A stretch of DNA of 64,000 nt from Pseudomonas laurylsulfativorans (GCF_002906155.1 NZ_MUJK01000001.1:868001-932000), one strand, 5' to 3'; shown: positions 37,402 to 46,162, counted from the stretch's first letter. Notes: a model not told the origin generated them from the letters alone. Numbers and translations are program-made.

Positions 37402-39399
37402 TTATGAGGCGGTAATACGCCAGATCCCGAACGGCTGGTACGCCGGATCAATCCGCATGAATTGCTGCTTGCCGTACCAGGTCCAGCGATGACCATTCAT
37501 CAGGTCTTCGCCCTGAGCACTGGCGTGGTCGGGCAAGCCCATTTCCCACAACGGCAACTCGAAGATCGCTTCCTGCACGTTGTGCGGATCGAGACTGACC
37601 GCCACCAGGATAAAGTTGCTGCCATCTGCACTGCGTTTGCCGAAGTACAGGATGTTGTCGTTCCAGGCGTTGTAGACCTTCAGGCCCAGATGCGTGTGTA
37701 GCGCCGGGTTCTGTCGGCGAATGCGGTTGAGTTGGGCGATCTCGGCAATGATGTTGCCCGGTGCATTGAAGTCCCGCGGGCGGATCTCGTACTTCTCGGA
37801 ATCGAGGTATTCCTCCTTGCCCGGCACCGGCGCCGACTCGCACAACTCGAAACCCGAGTACATGCCCCACAGGCCCGAGCCCATTGTCGCCAGCACCGCG
37901 CGGATGAGAAATCCCGGGCGCCCGGACTCGTGCAGGAATGCTGGATTGATGTCCGGCGTATTGACGAAAAAATTCGGCCGGTAGCATTCGCGCCACGGCG
38001 ATTCGTTGAGCTCCGTGAAATAGGTCGCCAGTTCGGCCTTGGTGTTGCGCCAGGTGAAATAGGTGTAGCTCTGGGAGTAACCGACCTTGCCCAGGCGCGC
38101 CATCATTGCCGGGGTGGTGAAGGCTTCGGCGAGGAAGATCACCTCGGGGTACAACGCCCGTACATCGGCGATCAGCCATTGCCAGAACGGCAACGGCTTG
38201 GTGTGCGGGTTATCGACGCGAAAGATCTTCACGCCCTCTTCGACCCAGCCCACCACGATATCGCGCAGTTCCACCCACAGGCTGGGAATCGCTTCGGGGG
38301 CATAGAAGTCGACGTTGACGATGTCCTGGTATTTCTTCGGCGGGTTCTCGGCGTACTTGATCGTGCCGTCGGGACGCCAGTTGAACCAGCCGGGGTGTTG
38401 CTTGAGCCAAGGATGGTCCTGGGAGCACTGGATGGCAAAATCCAGGGCGATTTCCAGGCCATGGGCAGCAGCGGCCGCTACCAGTCGGCGGAAGTCTTCG
38501 CGGGTCCCCAACTGCTGGTGAATCGCGTCGTGGCCGCCCTCTTCGCTGCCGATTGCATAGGGACTGCCCGGATCATCGGGCCCCGCCGTCAGCGAGTTGT
38601 TCGGGCCCTTGCGGTAACTGCGTCCGATGGGGTGGATCGGCGGGAAATACAGCACGTCGAAACCCATGTCCTGGATCATCGCCAGCCGCGAATGCACGTC
38701 TTTGAAAGTACCGTGGCGTTCCGGACTGTCGGTGATCGACCGCGGAAACAATTCATACCAACTGGCGAATTGCGCCAGCTCGCGCTCCACATCCACCGGG
38801 TACTCCGGACTCAGGCTCAGATAGGCGCGATGATCAACGCGAACCATGAGGTCGGCGCTACGCTGGTGCAAAAACAGTGCGACCTGCTCGGTTTCGAGCA
38901 GCCCTGACAGTTCATGGTGCAAGGCCGCCAGTTGCTCGCTGAGTTGCCCTTCGCTACGTTCGGCGGCTTGCTGCACATGAATCCGCCCTTCCTGTAGCTC
39001 CAGGCTGACGGGCACCGCCGCTGCGTGTTTCTTTTCCAGCTCATACCGAAAACTGGCGAACTGATCGATCCAGGCTTCGATACAGAACAGATATGGGCCC
39101 TGGCTGTGGACACGGAACTGCCCTTGCCAGCCGTTGTTGCCCAGATCGTTCATGACCGCGCTTTGCCAGACGTCCTCGTCCTCGGCGCGCCAGCGCACGC
39201 GAACCGCCAGCTTGTCATGCCCGTCGGCGAACACCTTGGCCGTCACCACCACATCCTGCCCCACCACCGCCTTGACCGCGAATTGCCCGCCTTCAAGGGT
39301 CGGCATGATGTTTTCTATGACAATTCGCGGCAGCAACAACGCCTGCGACAGCGGCATGTGCGGGTTGTAGCTCAACTCAGTCGGTTTTTCAGCCGTCAT
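37402..39399 (-). CDS. glgE: Alpha-1,4-glucan:maltose-1-phosphate maltosyltransferase
   Basis: This 665-residue GH13_3 enzyme extends alpha-glucan by maltosyl units from maltose 1-phosphate. The nucleophile is D396 in 'IFRVDNPHTKPLPFW' and the acid/base is E425 in 'FLAEAFT'. The 29-residue spacing and numbering agree with Streptomyces GlgE (D394, E423). An N-terminal all-beta domain comes first. I chose ATG 39399 because AAGGAG lies 9 bases upstream. It leads the - strand glgE-treS-glgB operon behind a candidate AlgU promoter. Confidence 0.95.
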   Translation of the reverse strand: MTAEKPTELSYNPHMPLSQALLLPRIVIENIMPTLEGGQFAVKAVVGQDVVVTAKVFADGHDKLAVRVRWRAEDEDVWQSAVMNDLGNNGWQGQFRVHSQGPYLFCIEAWIDQFASFRYELEKKHAAAVPVSLELQEGRIHVQQAAERSEGQLSEQLAALHHELSGLLETEQVALFLHQRSADLMVRVDHRAYLSLSPEYPVDVERELAQFASWYELFPRSITDSPERHGTFKDVHSRLAMIQDMGFDVLYFPPIHPIGRSYRKGPNNSLTAGPDDPGSPYAIGSEEGGHDAIHQQLGTREDFRRLVAAAAAHGLEIALDFAIQCSQDHPWLKQHPGWFNWRPDGTIKYAENPPKKYQDIVNVDFYAPEAIPSLWVELRDIVVGWVEEGVKIFRVDNPHTKPLPFWQWLIADVRALYPEVIFLAEAFTTPAMMARLGKVGYSQSYTYFTWRNTKAELATYFTELNESPWRECYRPNFFVNTPDINPAFLHESGRPGFLIRAVLATMGSGLWGMYSGFELCESAPVPGKEEYLDSEKYEIRPRDFNAPGNIIAEIAQLNRIRRQNPALHTHLGLKVYNAWNDNILYFGKRSADGSNFILVAVSLDPHNVQEAIFELPLWEMGLPDHASAQGEDLMNGHRWTWYGKQQFMRIDPAYQPFGIWRITAS

Positions 39400-39487
39400 C
39401 GAGCCTCTCTCCTTACGCCCCATGGACGCGCTTGTGTCTGGTCGCCATCCCGTCGGGGCATCCGCCCCGGGATGGACTCACTTAGGT

Positions 39488-39515
39488 TCCGAGCGACAGT
39501 GGTTGGGAAAAGTTC
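39488..39515 (-). promoter_or_regulatory. Candidate AlgU (sigma-22) promoter for glgE-treS-glgB
   Basis: Reading the - strand, GAACTT (39515-39510), a 17-base spacer and TCGGA (39492-39488) match the AlgU consensus GAACTT-N16/17-TCTGA at 10 of 11 positions. It would start transcription about 80 bases before glgE. AlgU control of trehalose genes fits osmotic stress biology, but that link is inferred. Confidence 0.5.
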
Positions 39516-39602
39516 ATCGACAATCTGCGGAATCAAATCCTGCGCGCCGCAGTCCACCTACTTAAGCACGACTCACGCCATGTGCCACCGGAGGTTTAAA
39601 CA

Positions 39603-39767
39603 ATGAACAATCCATTCCCGGCTGAAACCCCCGATCCAAACATCGACAACCCGGTGATCCCGCCCAGCGATCCACAACCGGAGCCCGAGCAGGACCCGCC
39701 TGATACAACCCCACCGCCAAGGGAAGAACCGCCAACAACGATGCCGCCGGTGATTGTGAACCCGTAA
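39603..39767 (+). CDS. Small proline-rich protein (54 residues)
   Basis: ATG 39603 has a perfect GGAGG 8 bases upstream, and the frame runs 54 codons to TAA. The product (MNNPFPAETPDPNIDNPVIP...) has about one third proline, many Asp/Glu and Thr, no cysteine, and no signal peptide or hydrophobic segment, so it should be disordered and acidic. A strong intrinsic terminator follows 11 bases after the stop, so it is a complete one-gene unit. It lies divergently from glgE. Similar short proline-rich hypotheticals occur in Pseudomonas; the function is unknown. Confidence 0.78.
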   Translation: MNNPFPAETPDPNIDNPVIPPSDPQPEPEQDPPDTTPPPREEPPTTMPPVIVNP

Positions 39768-39777
39768 TGAAGACAGT

Positions 39778-39820
39778 TGATCGTCCCTGCCTCAAAGCCA
39801 GGGACGATCATAAAAAATGA
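39778..39820 (+). terminator. Intrinsic terminator after the proline-rich gene
   Basis: A perfect 12-base stem, TGATCGTCCCTG (39778-39789) with CAGGGACGATCA (39799-39810), has a 9-base loop. TAAAAAA follows, so on the opposite strand a T-run precedes the stem. The T-tract on the + strand is poor, so it may serve mainly transcripts arriving from the right. Confidence 0.6.
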
Positions 39821-40224
39821 ATGACACTTCCCAAGAACGCGTAGTACCGATCCGAGAACGCCCGTTCTGCCCGTTCGACACTTTACGAAACTTACACCCT
39901 GCGCCTTATATAGCCACCACTCCATCAGCCTTGAGCGTGGCCAGCCATGAAAACGTTTTTTTCCAGCGTCAGCGAATTCACAGACAACGCTAGCGCACAG
40001 CACCACGCGCTCAACCGTGAACACCCCATCGACGGCTGGCTTTCCCTTGAAAATATTCAACTACGAATTTCTTTGCTTCGAAGCCGAACGCGATCCCTCT
40101 GAACCATCAACCAAAAGCTCGATCATCAGGGATCTGGAAAATCATCTGCTGCACAGTGATGTTGACTACAGCCAGCATGAACTCTCAGTACAGCAGAGCA
40201 ATGAGCAAGAATCACCGGCAGCGC
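39821..40224. other. 404-base region between the proline-rich gene and mgtC
   Basis: GC is lower than in the flanks. There is an ATG at 39947 whose frame gives 51 residues (MKTFFSSVSEFTDNASAQ...), and another frame continues to 40277, but neither has a ribosome site and the second runs into mgtC antisense. I see no gene I can defend. Confidence 0.4.
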
Positions 40225-40725
40225 CTACGGCCCGCGATCCTTGTCAATCAACTTCACGATCCTCGGCATCACACTAAACACCCCAAGCGCAAACAACGTG
40301 CTGAGCACCGCCGTCGCCTCCCGGCCCAACCCGGTCGCGACGCCGATGGCGGCGGTCATCCAAAGGCCGGCAGCGGTGGTCAGGCCTTTGACGTGGCCTT
40401 CGTCGCCCTCATGGTTTTTCAGGATGGTGCCGGCCCCCAGAAAGCCGATCCCTGCGATCACGCCCTGCACCACCCGGCTCATCGCATCGGCCTGTGAGCC
40501 GGACATCTGTGGCACCAGCACGAACAGCGCGGCACCCATTGCCACCAGCATGTGGGTGCGCACGCCAGCGGCCTTGCCCTGGTGTTCACGCTCGAACCCG
40601 AGAATCCCGCCCAGCACGGCGGCCATCAACAGACGCACGGTCATCCGCGTCAGTTGCGAGGCATCGGTGATGTCGGCGAACTCGGCTTGCAGGGTCACCC
40701 AGACTTCGTGCCACCAGGCGTTCAT
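40225..40725 (-). CDS. MgtC/SapB-family membrane protein
   Basis: The 166-residue inner-membrane protein has four hydrophobic segments. The MgtC signature is present as 'VRLLMAAVLGGILGFEREHQGKAAGVRTHMLVAMGAAL', with the conserved acidic 'ERE', then 'GVIAGIGFLGAGTI' and 'GLTTAAGLWMTAAIGVATGLG'. It lacks the C-terminal cytosolic domain of full MgtC. Family members affect magnesium starvation survival and ATP synthase activity. I chose ATG 40725 because AAGGA lies 8 bases upstream; a second ATG at 40749 has no such site. Confidence 0.85.
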   Translation of the reverse strand: MNAWWHEVWVTLQAEFADITDASQLTRMTVRLLMAAVLGGILGFEREHQGKAAGVRTHMLVAMGAALFVLVPQMSGSQADAMSRVVQGVIAGIGFLGAGTILKNHEGDEGHVKGLTTAAGLWMTAAIGVATGLGREATAVLSTLFALGVFSVMPRIVKLIDKDRGP

Positions 40726-40846
40726 GGGGTTGTCCTTGTGAAGGGCCATGGAAGGTGGACCGCAGCGACCACTAATCGGTTGCACAGAACGATGACCGGC
40801 GGTTGCGGCCTGAGTCTTTAGACTTCACTGGAAAAAGGATTCCGTC

Positions 40847-41080
40847 ATGACTGTGCGCATCGAGAACCAGACCGGCTTTTTCACCACCGAAAATGGCGAA
40901 TACATTCGTCTGTGTCCCGACGTGACCATCGTCACCGATGGCCGCAAAGCCATGTCGGCAGTGGACATCGAAGGTCACCGCATCTACATCACCGAAGCTG
41001 AGGCCGACGCCTTGACCGTCGCCGGTGCAGTGGATGGACGCCGGCACCTGAAAGCCACCGACAGTGGTTCGGTGATTTGA
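40847..41080 (+). CDS. DUF3203 family small protein
   Basis: The 77-residue protein is MTVRIENQTGFFTTENGEYI... with a central 'DVTIVTDGRKAMSAVDIEGHRIYITEAEADALTVAGAVDGRRHLK'. It has no signal or membrane segment. The pattern fits the Pseudomonas-restricted DUF3203 family, whose role is unknown. AAGGA lies 10 bases before the ATG. It stands alone between divergent mgtC and ccoG. Confidence 0.72.
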   Translation: MTVRIENQTGFFTTENGEYIRLCPDVTIVTDGRKAMSAVDIEGHRIYITEAEADALTVAGAVDGRRHLKATDSGSVI

Positions 41081-41275
41081 CTGGCATTGATCTACTTCCT
41101 CCGCCGCTGTTTTGGCCAGGTGTTTTCGCCCTTGCGCGGCGGGTGCTTCAAGTTGTCGCAGGCCGGGCGCCCAGTACCATCTGATCCGCTTTTTAATGCA
41201 ATACCTGAGTCTGTTATGCAAACAGATCGCCGCTCATAGTGCTCATGCCTGATGGAGGCTGATGAGCGAAAGACC

Positions 41276-42688
41276 ATGAGCGAGAGAATCCCCGTCCGAA
41301 CCGTAGAAACATTCGAGCCTTCACGCCCAAAGATGAAGGCCAAAACCAGTGACAACCTGGTCCACACCCGCAGCTTCACCGGACTGTTTCGCAACCTGCG
41401 CATCAGCGGCGCGGGTTTTCTGTTTTTGCTGTTTTTCGGCACTGTGTGGTTGAACTGGGGCGGCCGCCAGGCGGTGCTCTGGGACCTATCCGAAAGCAAA
41501 TTCCACATCTTCGGCGCCACTTTCTGGCCGCAGGATTTCATCCTGCTCTCGGCGCTGCTGATCATTGCCGCCTTCGGCCTGTTTGCGATCACCGTGTTCG
41601 CCGGTCGGGTCTGGTGCGGCTACACCTGCCCACAAAGCTCCTGGACCTGGATCTTCATGTGGTGCGAGAAGATCACCGAAGGCGAACGCAATCAGCGGAT
41701 CAAATTGCAGGCCGCGCCGTGGGGGGTGAACAAACTGATGCGCCGCTCGGCCAAGCACACCTTGTGGCTGGCCATCAGCCTGCTCACTGGCCTGACCTTC
41801 GTTGGCTACTTCACGCCGATCCGGCCGTTGGCCGAAGAACTGCTGACCTTGCAAATGAGCGGCGTCAGCCTGTTCTGGGTGCTGTTTTTTACCGGCGCCA
41901 CCTACATCAATGCCGGCTGGCTGCGTGAGGCGGTGTGCATGCACATGTGCCCCTACGCGCGTTTCCAGAGCGTGATGTTCGACAAGGACACCCTGACCAT
42001 TTCCTACGACGTGGCCCGGGGTGAAAACCGTGGCGCGCGCAAACGCGAAGTCAAACCCGCCGAAGTCGGTTTGGGCGATTGCATCGATTGCCAGCTCTGC
42101 GTACAGGTCTGCCCGACCGGCATCGACATTCGTGATGGCTTGCAGATGGAGTGCATCGGTTGCGCCGCCTGTATCGATGCCTGTGATTCGATCATGGACA
42201 AAATGGGCTACGCCCGGGGATTGATCAGCTATACCTCCGAGCATCAGTTGCAGGGGGGCAAGACACACCTGTTGCGCCCGCGCCTGATCGGCTACACCGT
42301 CGTGCTGCTGGTGATGATCGCCGCCCTGGTGGTGGCGTTGGTGGAACGGCCGATGGTGTCCCTCGACGTCAGCAAGGACCGGGGCCTGTTCCGCGAGAAC
42401 AGCCAGGGGCAGATCGAAAACATCTACAGTCTGAAAGTAATCAACAAAACCCAGCAGCGTCAGGACTACCAACTGCGCCTTGTCGACGCCGATGATTTCG
42501 AGTTGCAAGGCAAGACTGAGTTGAGCCTGGCGCCGGGCGAAATTGTCGATGTGCCGGTGTCTGTGGCGATGCTGAGCGAGCGTCCGGCCAGCAGTTCGCA
42601 GAGCATCAGTTTCAAGGTGATCGACAGCGATGAGCCTGGCGTCTACAGCGTGGCGAAGAGCCGGTTTGTGGCGCCAATCAATCGCTGA
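41276..42688 (+). CDS. ccoG: Cytochrome c oxidase accessory protein CcoG (FixG/RdxA)
   Basis: The 470-residue membrane-bound ferredoxin-like protein has five or so membrane segments and the cysteine motif 'VWCGYTCPQSSW'. Two [4Fe-4S] sites follow, 'CIDCQLCVQVCPTG' and 'CIGCAACIDACD', and a C-terminal Ig-like periplasmic domain. CcoG reduces copper during assembly of cbb3-type oxidase. I chose ATG 41276 rather than 41252 because MSERIPV matches the family start. No ccoNOQP genes are in the window, so this copy is away from its usual partners. Confidence 0.92.
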   Translation: MSERIPVRTVETFEPSRPKMKAKTSDNLVHTRSFTGLFRNLRISGAGFLFLLFFGTVWLNWGGRQAVLWDLSESKFHIFGATFWPQDFILLSALLIIAAFGLFAITVFAGRVWCGYTCPQSSWTWIFMWCEKITEGERNQRIKLQAAPWGVNKLMRRSAKHTLWLAISLLTGLTFVGYFTPIRPLAEELLTLQMSGVSLFWVLFFTGATYINAGWLREAVCMHMCPYARFQSVMFDKDTLTISYDVARGENRGARKREVKPAEVGLGDCIDCQLCVQVCPTGIDIRDGLQMECIGCAACIDACDSIMDKMGYARGLISYTSEHQLQGGKTHLLRPRLIGYTVVLLVMIAALVVALVERPMVSLDVSKDRGLFRENSQGQIENIYSLKVINKTQQRQDYQLRLVDADDFELQGKTELSLAPGEIVDVPVSVAMLSERPASSSQSISFKVIDSDEPGVYSVAKSRFVAPINR

Positions 42689-42768
42689 GCCTTTACACTG
42701 CGGTCCTTGTGAAGTGCGGTCCCCCTCGCCACAAAAGCTGATTGAATGAGTTCCATAACGGGATACCG

Positions 42769-44178
42769 ATGAAACGCTACGAAAAATTCGCCGACGACAT
42801 CGCAGAATTGATCCGCTCCGGCGTCCTCGGCCCAGGCCAACGTGTACCGTCGGTGCGCTACGCCAGCCAGACCTACGGCGTCAGCCCGTCGACGGTGTTC
42901 CAGGCCTACTACCTGCTGGAACGTCGCGGACTGATCCGTGCTCGCCCGCGCTCCGGCTACTTCGTCAATGCCCATGCACCACGGCCGTTTTCCGAGCCGG
43001 TGATCAGCAGTCAGGTCAATGAATCCACCGAAGTCGACGTCAGTGAACTGGTGTTTTCGGTGCTCGACTCGATCAAGGACCCGAACACCGTACCTTTTGG
43101 CTCGGCGTTCCCCAGCCCGACCCTGTTTCCCCTGCAACGCTTGTCCCGTTCACTGGCCAGCGCCAGCCGCGAAATGGACCCGCGCATGGTCGTCACCGAC
43201 ATGTCGCCGGGCAACCCGCAACTGCGCCGGCAAATCGCGCTGCGCTACATGGTCGGTGGGCTGATGCTGCCCATGGAAGAACTGCTGATCACCAACGGCG
43301 CGCTGGAAGCCCTCAACCTCTGCCTGCAAGCGGTGACGGAGCCCGGCGATCTGGTGGCCATCGAAGCCCCGGCGTTCTATGCCTGCCTGCAGGTGCTCGA
43401 ACGCCTGAAACTCAAGGCCGTGGAAATCCCCGTGCACCCGCGCGACGGCATCGACCTCGGCGTGCTTGAGCAAACCCTGCAGCGCCATCCGATCAAGGCC
43501 TGCTGGTGCATGACCAGTTTCCAGAACCCCATGGGCGCGACGGTGCCCGAGGCCAAGAAACAGCAGCTTGTGGAATTGTTGCGACGCCACCAGGTGCCGT
43601 TGATCGAAGACGATGTCTACGCCGAACTGTATTACGGCCAGCAAGCACCGAAACCGGCCAAGGCTTTTGATACCGAAGGGTTGGTGATGCATTGCGGCTC
43701 GTTCGCCAAGAGTCTGGCTCCCGGCTACCGCATCGGTTGGGTCGCTGCCGGGCGTTTTGCGCAAAAGATCGAACGGCTGAAACTCATGACCTCGCTGTGC
43801 GCCTCGATGCCGGCTCAGGCAGCTATCGCCGATTACCTGCAACACGGGGGCTACGACCGCCACCTGCGTAAATTGCGCCACGCACTGGAAGACCAGCAAA
43901 GCGCCATGCTCGCCGCCATCGCCCGCTATTTCCCGACGCAGACGCGGGTCAGCCAACCGGCGGGCGGGTACTTTTTGTGGCTGGAATTACCGGAGCAGAT
44001 GGATTCGTTGAAGCTGTTTCAGATGGCGTTGGCGCAGGGGATCAGCATCGCACCGGGGCCGATCTTTTCGCCGGCGCAGCGGTTCAGAAATTGTATTCGG
44101 TTGAATTATGGGAGCCCGTGGACCGAGGATTCGGAGAAGGCGATGGAGACGTTGGGGCGCATCGTCAGGTCGTTCTGA
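42769..44178 (+). CDS. MocR-type regulator: GntR winged helix fused to aminotransferase-like domain
   Basis: The 469-residue protein has an N-terminal GntR wHTH domain ('FADDIAELIRSGVLGPGQRVPSVR', 'VSPSTVFQAYYLLERRGLIRARPRSGYFV', residues 1-70). A class-I aminotransferase fold follows, with the PLP lysine at K314 in 'CGSFAKSLAPGYRIGW' and 'SFQNPMGATVPE'. MocR proteins use PLP adducts to sense amines or vitamins and control nearby genes. I chose ATG 42769 over an upstream TTG because ACGGGA precedes it. It lies 80 bases after ccoG; its target is unclear. Confidence 0.9.
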   Translation: MKRYEKFADDIAELIRSGVLGPGQRVPSVRYASQTYGVSPSTVFQAYYLLERRGLIRARPRSGYFVNAHAPRPFSEPVISSQVNESTEVDVSELVFSVLDSIKDPNTVPFGSAFPSPTLFPLQRLSRSLASASREMDPRMVVTDMSPGNPQLRRQIALRYMVGGLMLPMEELLITNGALEALNLCLQAVTEPGDLVAIEAPAFYACLQVLERLKLKAVEIPVHPRDGIDLGVLEQTLQRHPIKACWCMTSFQNPMGATVPEAKKQQLVELLRRHQVPLIEDDVYAELYYGQQAPKPAKAFDTEGLVMHCGSFAKSLAPGYRIGWVAAGRFAQKIERLKLMTSLCASMPAQAAIADYLQHGGYDRHLRKLRHALEDQQSAMLAAIARYFPTQTRVSQPAGGYFLWLELPEQMDSLKLFQMALAQGISIAPGPIFSPAQRFRNCIRLNYGSPWTEDSEKAMETLGRIVRSF

Positions 44179-44210
44179 TACCCCCGACCTGATCCCTATC
44201 GGGACTGCGC

Positions 44211-44252
44211 AGCAACAGTGAACTGAGCGGCGATGCTCGGTTCACTGTTGCT
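44211..44252. terminator. 18-base-pair hairpin, likely bidirectional terminator
   Basis: AGCAACAGTGAACTGAGC (44211-44228) pairs with GCTCGGTTCACTGTTGCT (44235-44252) with one G-T wobble and a 6-base loop. It lies exactly between the convergent MocR and 44262 genes. The T-tract is weak on both strands. Confidence 0.6.
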
Positions 44253-44261
44253 TGATCACGC

Positions 44262-44900
44262 TCAGCCGATATCGCTGAACTCCAGAACACCGGCGCCCCT
44301 GACTTGCACACCAAGTTCTACGGCTACGGGATCCCATATAACGTGTTGAGACTTCAGGAATGTGTCGGAAAAATATTGCTGCGCATCGTTCCTGAGTCGT
44401 GTTTCATGACTGTAAAGATAAGTAGGTCCCAATATCCGATCCTGCTCTACATTGAGCGATTGACTTGCACTTTCAACCGGCTTTCGAGAAACATTCATCA
44501 ACCGATGATTACCTGGGGCCGCCACATCCAGATAAAAGCGTGTTGGGTTGCCTTCTTGCAAGACCATGAGGTTTCCGACTGCCGTTTCCTCCCCCACTGC
44601 GTTTTGCATTTTCTCCATACTCAGAAAATAACCAAAAAACCTTCCTGGTGTGGCCACGCGCAAGGTATATCGATGATTTTCCCAACGAAAGTGAATTAAC
44701 AATGGATCATCGCCCTCACGATCCGCCACGGTTAAAAAGCCACCTTCGTCATTAAGCTGACGGTTATATTCCGCCCGCTGAGCCGGTGTGAGGCGCGGCC
44801 GTGCGAGCCGGTTCTCCATGAGCTGATAATTCAACACCAGTGGTTTTCCTGCCAGGAAAAGATGGCCGACAACGGAGTTGTTCAAATCATCCTGGCTCAT
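44262..44900 (-). CDS. Hypothetical protein, second gene of an AT-rich two-gene cassette
   Basis: The 212-residue protein starts MSQDDLNNSVVGHLFLAGKP. It has no signal peptide or membrane segment and reads as a soluble, beta-rich protein ('NHRYTLRVATPGRFFGYFLS', 'NPTRFYLDVAAPGNHRLMNVSRKP', 'GVQVRGAGVLEFSDIG'). I do not recognise a family. Repeated 'RFYLD/RLMNV'-like strands would suit a beta-trefoil or beta-sandwich, but that is a guess. ATG 44900 lies 1 base after the stop of the 53-residue gene upstream, so the two are co-translated. Codon use is less GC-rich than in the neighbours. Confidence 0.68.
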   Translation of the reverse strand: MSQDDLNNSVVGHLFLAGKPLVLNYQLMENRLARPRLTPAQRAEYNRQLNDEGGFLTVADREGDDPLLIHFRWENHRYTLRVATPGRFFGYFLSMEKMQNAVGEETAVGNLMVLQEGNPTRFYLDVAAPGNHRLMNVSRKPVESASQSLNVEQDRILGPTYLYSHETRLRNDAQQYFSDTFLKSQHVIWDPVAVELGVQVRGAGVLEFSDIG

Positions 44901-44901
44901 G

Positions 44902-45063
44902 TTAATCCACCACATTGCGCTTGCGACGTTCCAGAATCATCTGATCAGCCAGATGGGCCGCGTTTGCCAAATAATCAATAGGCGACGAGGGACTGAAATT
45001 TTTGTGCAAATAACGTATAACAAAATCATCCCAAAACGAGACTTCATCCTTGTAAATATCCAT
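44902..45063 (-). CDS. Hypothetical 53-residue protein, first gene of the cassette
   Basis: It starts at ATG 45063 (MDIYKDEVSFWDDFVIRYLH), with GGAGG 8 bases upstream; an in-frame start 156 bases earlier has no such site and would add implausible Cys-rich residues. The product is helical and mixed-charge ('DYLANAAHLADQMILERRKRN'). It overlaps nothing and ends 1 base before the next start. The small-plus-larger pair in an AT-rich patch recalls toxin-antidote or effector-chaperone pairs, but no homology supports that. Confidence 0.62.
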   Translation of the reverse strand: MDIYKDEVSFWDDFVIRYLHKNFSPSSPIDYLANAAHLADQMILERRKRNVVD

Positions 45064-45330
45064 CCACTTAACCCTCCATGATTTAATAGTAACTTCACAA
45101 TCCGCGAAGTAAGACCAACAATAACTGCAACACTTCGCATACTCAATGCACGTAACTCGCACATATAATACGCAATATATCCACTCGCATTTAACTAAAA
45201 ACCTTAACGCAATAATCAACGCGCCTCTTTCAGCGAAGCGCGTAACTTTTGAGAGTTAAATCCTTAAATGTTTCGCGAACGCAAAACGAAAGGCGTGTCA
45301 TAGCGGTGGCTCGCAATGACGTGTCTGACT
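45064..45330. other. AT-rich upstream region of the cassette
   Basis: These 267 bases include stretches such as ACATATAATACGCAATATAT near 45160-45180, strongly AT-rich against the genome. It must hold the promoter for the 44262-45063 pair. The composition suggests transferred DNA. Confidence 0.5.
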
Positions 45331-46077
45331 TTAGCGGCCGCCCCCCAGATCAACAAAAGTCCCGGTCGCATAGGAAGCCTTGTCCGACAGCAACCAGACA
45401 ATCGCCTCGGCCACCTCATCCGGACGGCCCCCACGCGCCATCGGGATCGCCGATTCCAGTTTGCTGACCCGGTCCGGGTCACCGCTCAAGGCATGGAAGT
45501 CGGTATAGATAAAACCCGGGCGTACGGCGTTGACCCGAATTCCCTCGCCCGCCACTTCCTTGGACAGACCGATGGTGAACGAGTCCAGCGCGCCTTTGGA
45601 GGCCGCGTAGTCGACGTATTCGTTGGGTGAGCCCAAACGCGAGGCCACCGAAGACACGTTGACGATGCTGCCGCCCTGCCCGCCGTGCTTGGGCGACATG
45701 CGCAGGATCGCGTGCTTGGCGCAGAGGATCGGCGCCAGGACGTTGGTTTTCATGATTTTGAGAATGCGGAACTCGGACATCTCGTCGACCCGAGACTTTT
45801 GCCCGACCGTGCCGGCGTTGTTCACCAGCGCAGTGACCCGGCCCAGTTCACTGTCTACTCGATTGAACAGCGCGATGACTTCGTCTTCGATGCTGACGTC
45901 GGCACGTACCGCAATAGCTTGTGCACCGAGGGCACGCACTTGCTCCAGCACGCCTAGCGCTGCCTGTTCGTCGGCCTGGTAGTTGATACAGATCCGGTAG
46001 CCCTGCGCGGCGGCCAACAAGGCGGTGGCGGCCCCAATGCCGCGGCTTCCGCCGGTGATGACGATGACTTTATCCAT
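45331..46077 (-). CDS. SDR-family oxidoreductase (classical type)
   Basis: The 248-residue Rossmann enzyme has the cofactor loop TGGSRGIG at 8-15, NNAG at 86-89, catalytic S142/S143, and Y157 with K161 in 'YVDYAASKGAL'. The adenine-side residues 'INYQADE' after beta-2 do not decide between NAD and NADP. It resembles E. coli YgfF and other glucose/3-ketoacyl-type dehydrogenases; the substrate is unknown. ATG 46077 follows GGGAGAAAGC. The next gene on the same strand, MHYT-GGDEF-EAL, ends 86 bases upstream. Confidence 0.85.
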   Translation of the reverse strand: MDKVIVITGGSRGIGAATALLAAAQGYRICINYQADEQAALGVLEQVRALGAQAIAVRADVSIEDEVIALFNRVDSELGRVTALVNNAGTVGQKSRVDEMSEFRILKIMKTNVLAPILCAKHAILRMSPKHGGQGGSIVNVSSVASRLGSPNEYVDYAASKGALDSFTIGLSKEVAGEGIRVNAVRPGFIYTDFHALSGDPDRVSKLESAIPMARGGRPDEVAEAIVWLLSDKASYATGTFVDLGGGR

Positions 46078-46162
46078 GCGAGCTTTCTCCCAATCAAAGC
46101 TTAAGCGGTCGGGGGCAAGAATAACCGTCATTGACGGCTTTTGCATGGATTCAGATCAGTTG

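Noticed and set aside
39947..40277. Possible frameshifted small gene (MKTFFSSVSEFTDNASAQ... then a second frame)
   Set aside because: No ribosome site, the join needs an unsupported frameshift, and the second frame runs antisense into mgtC.
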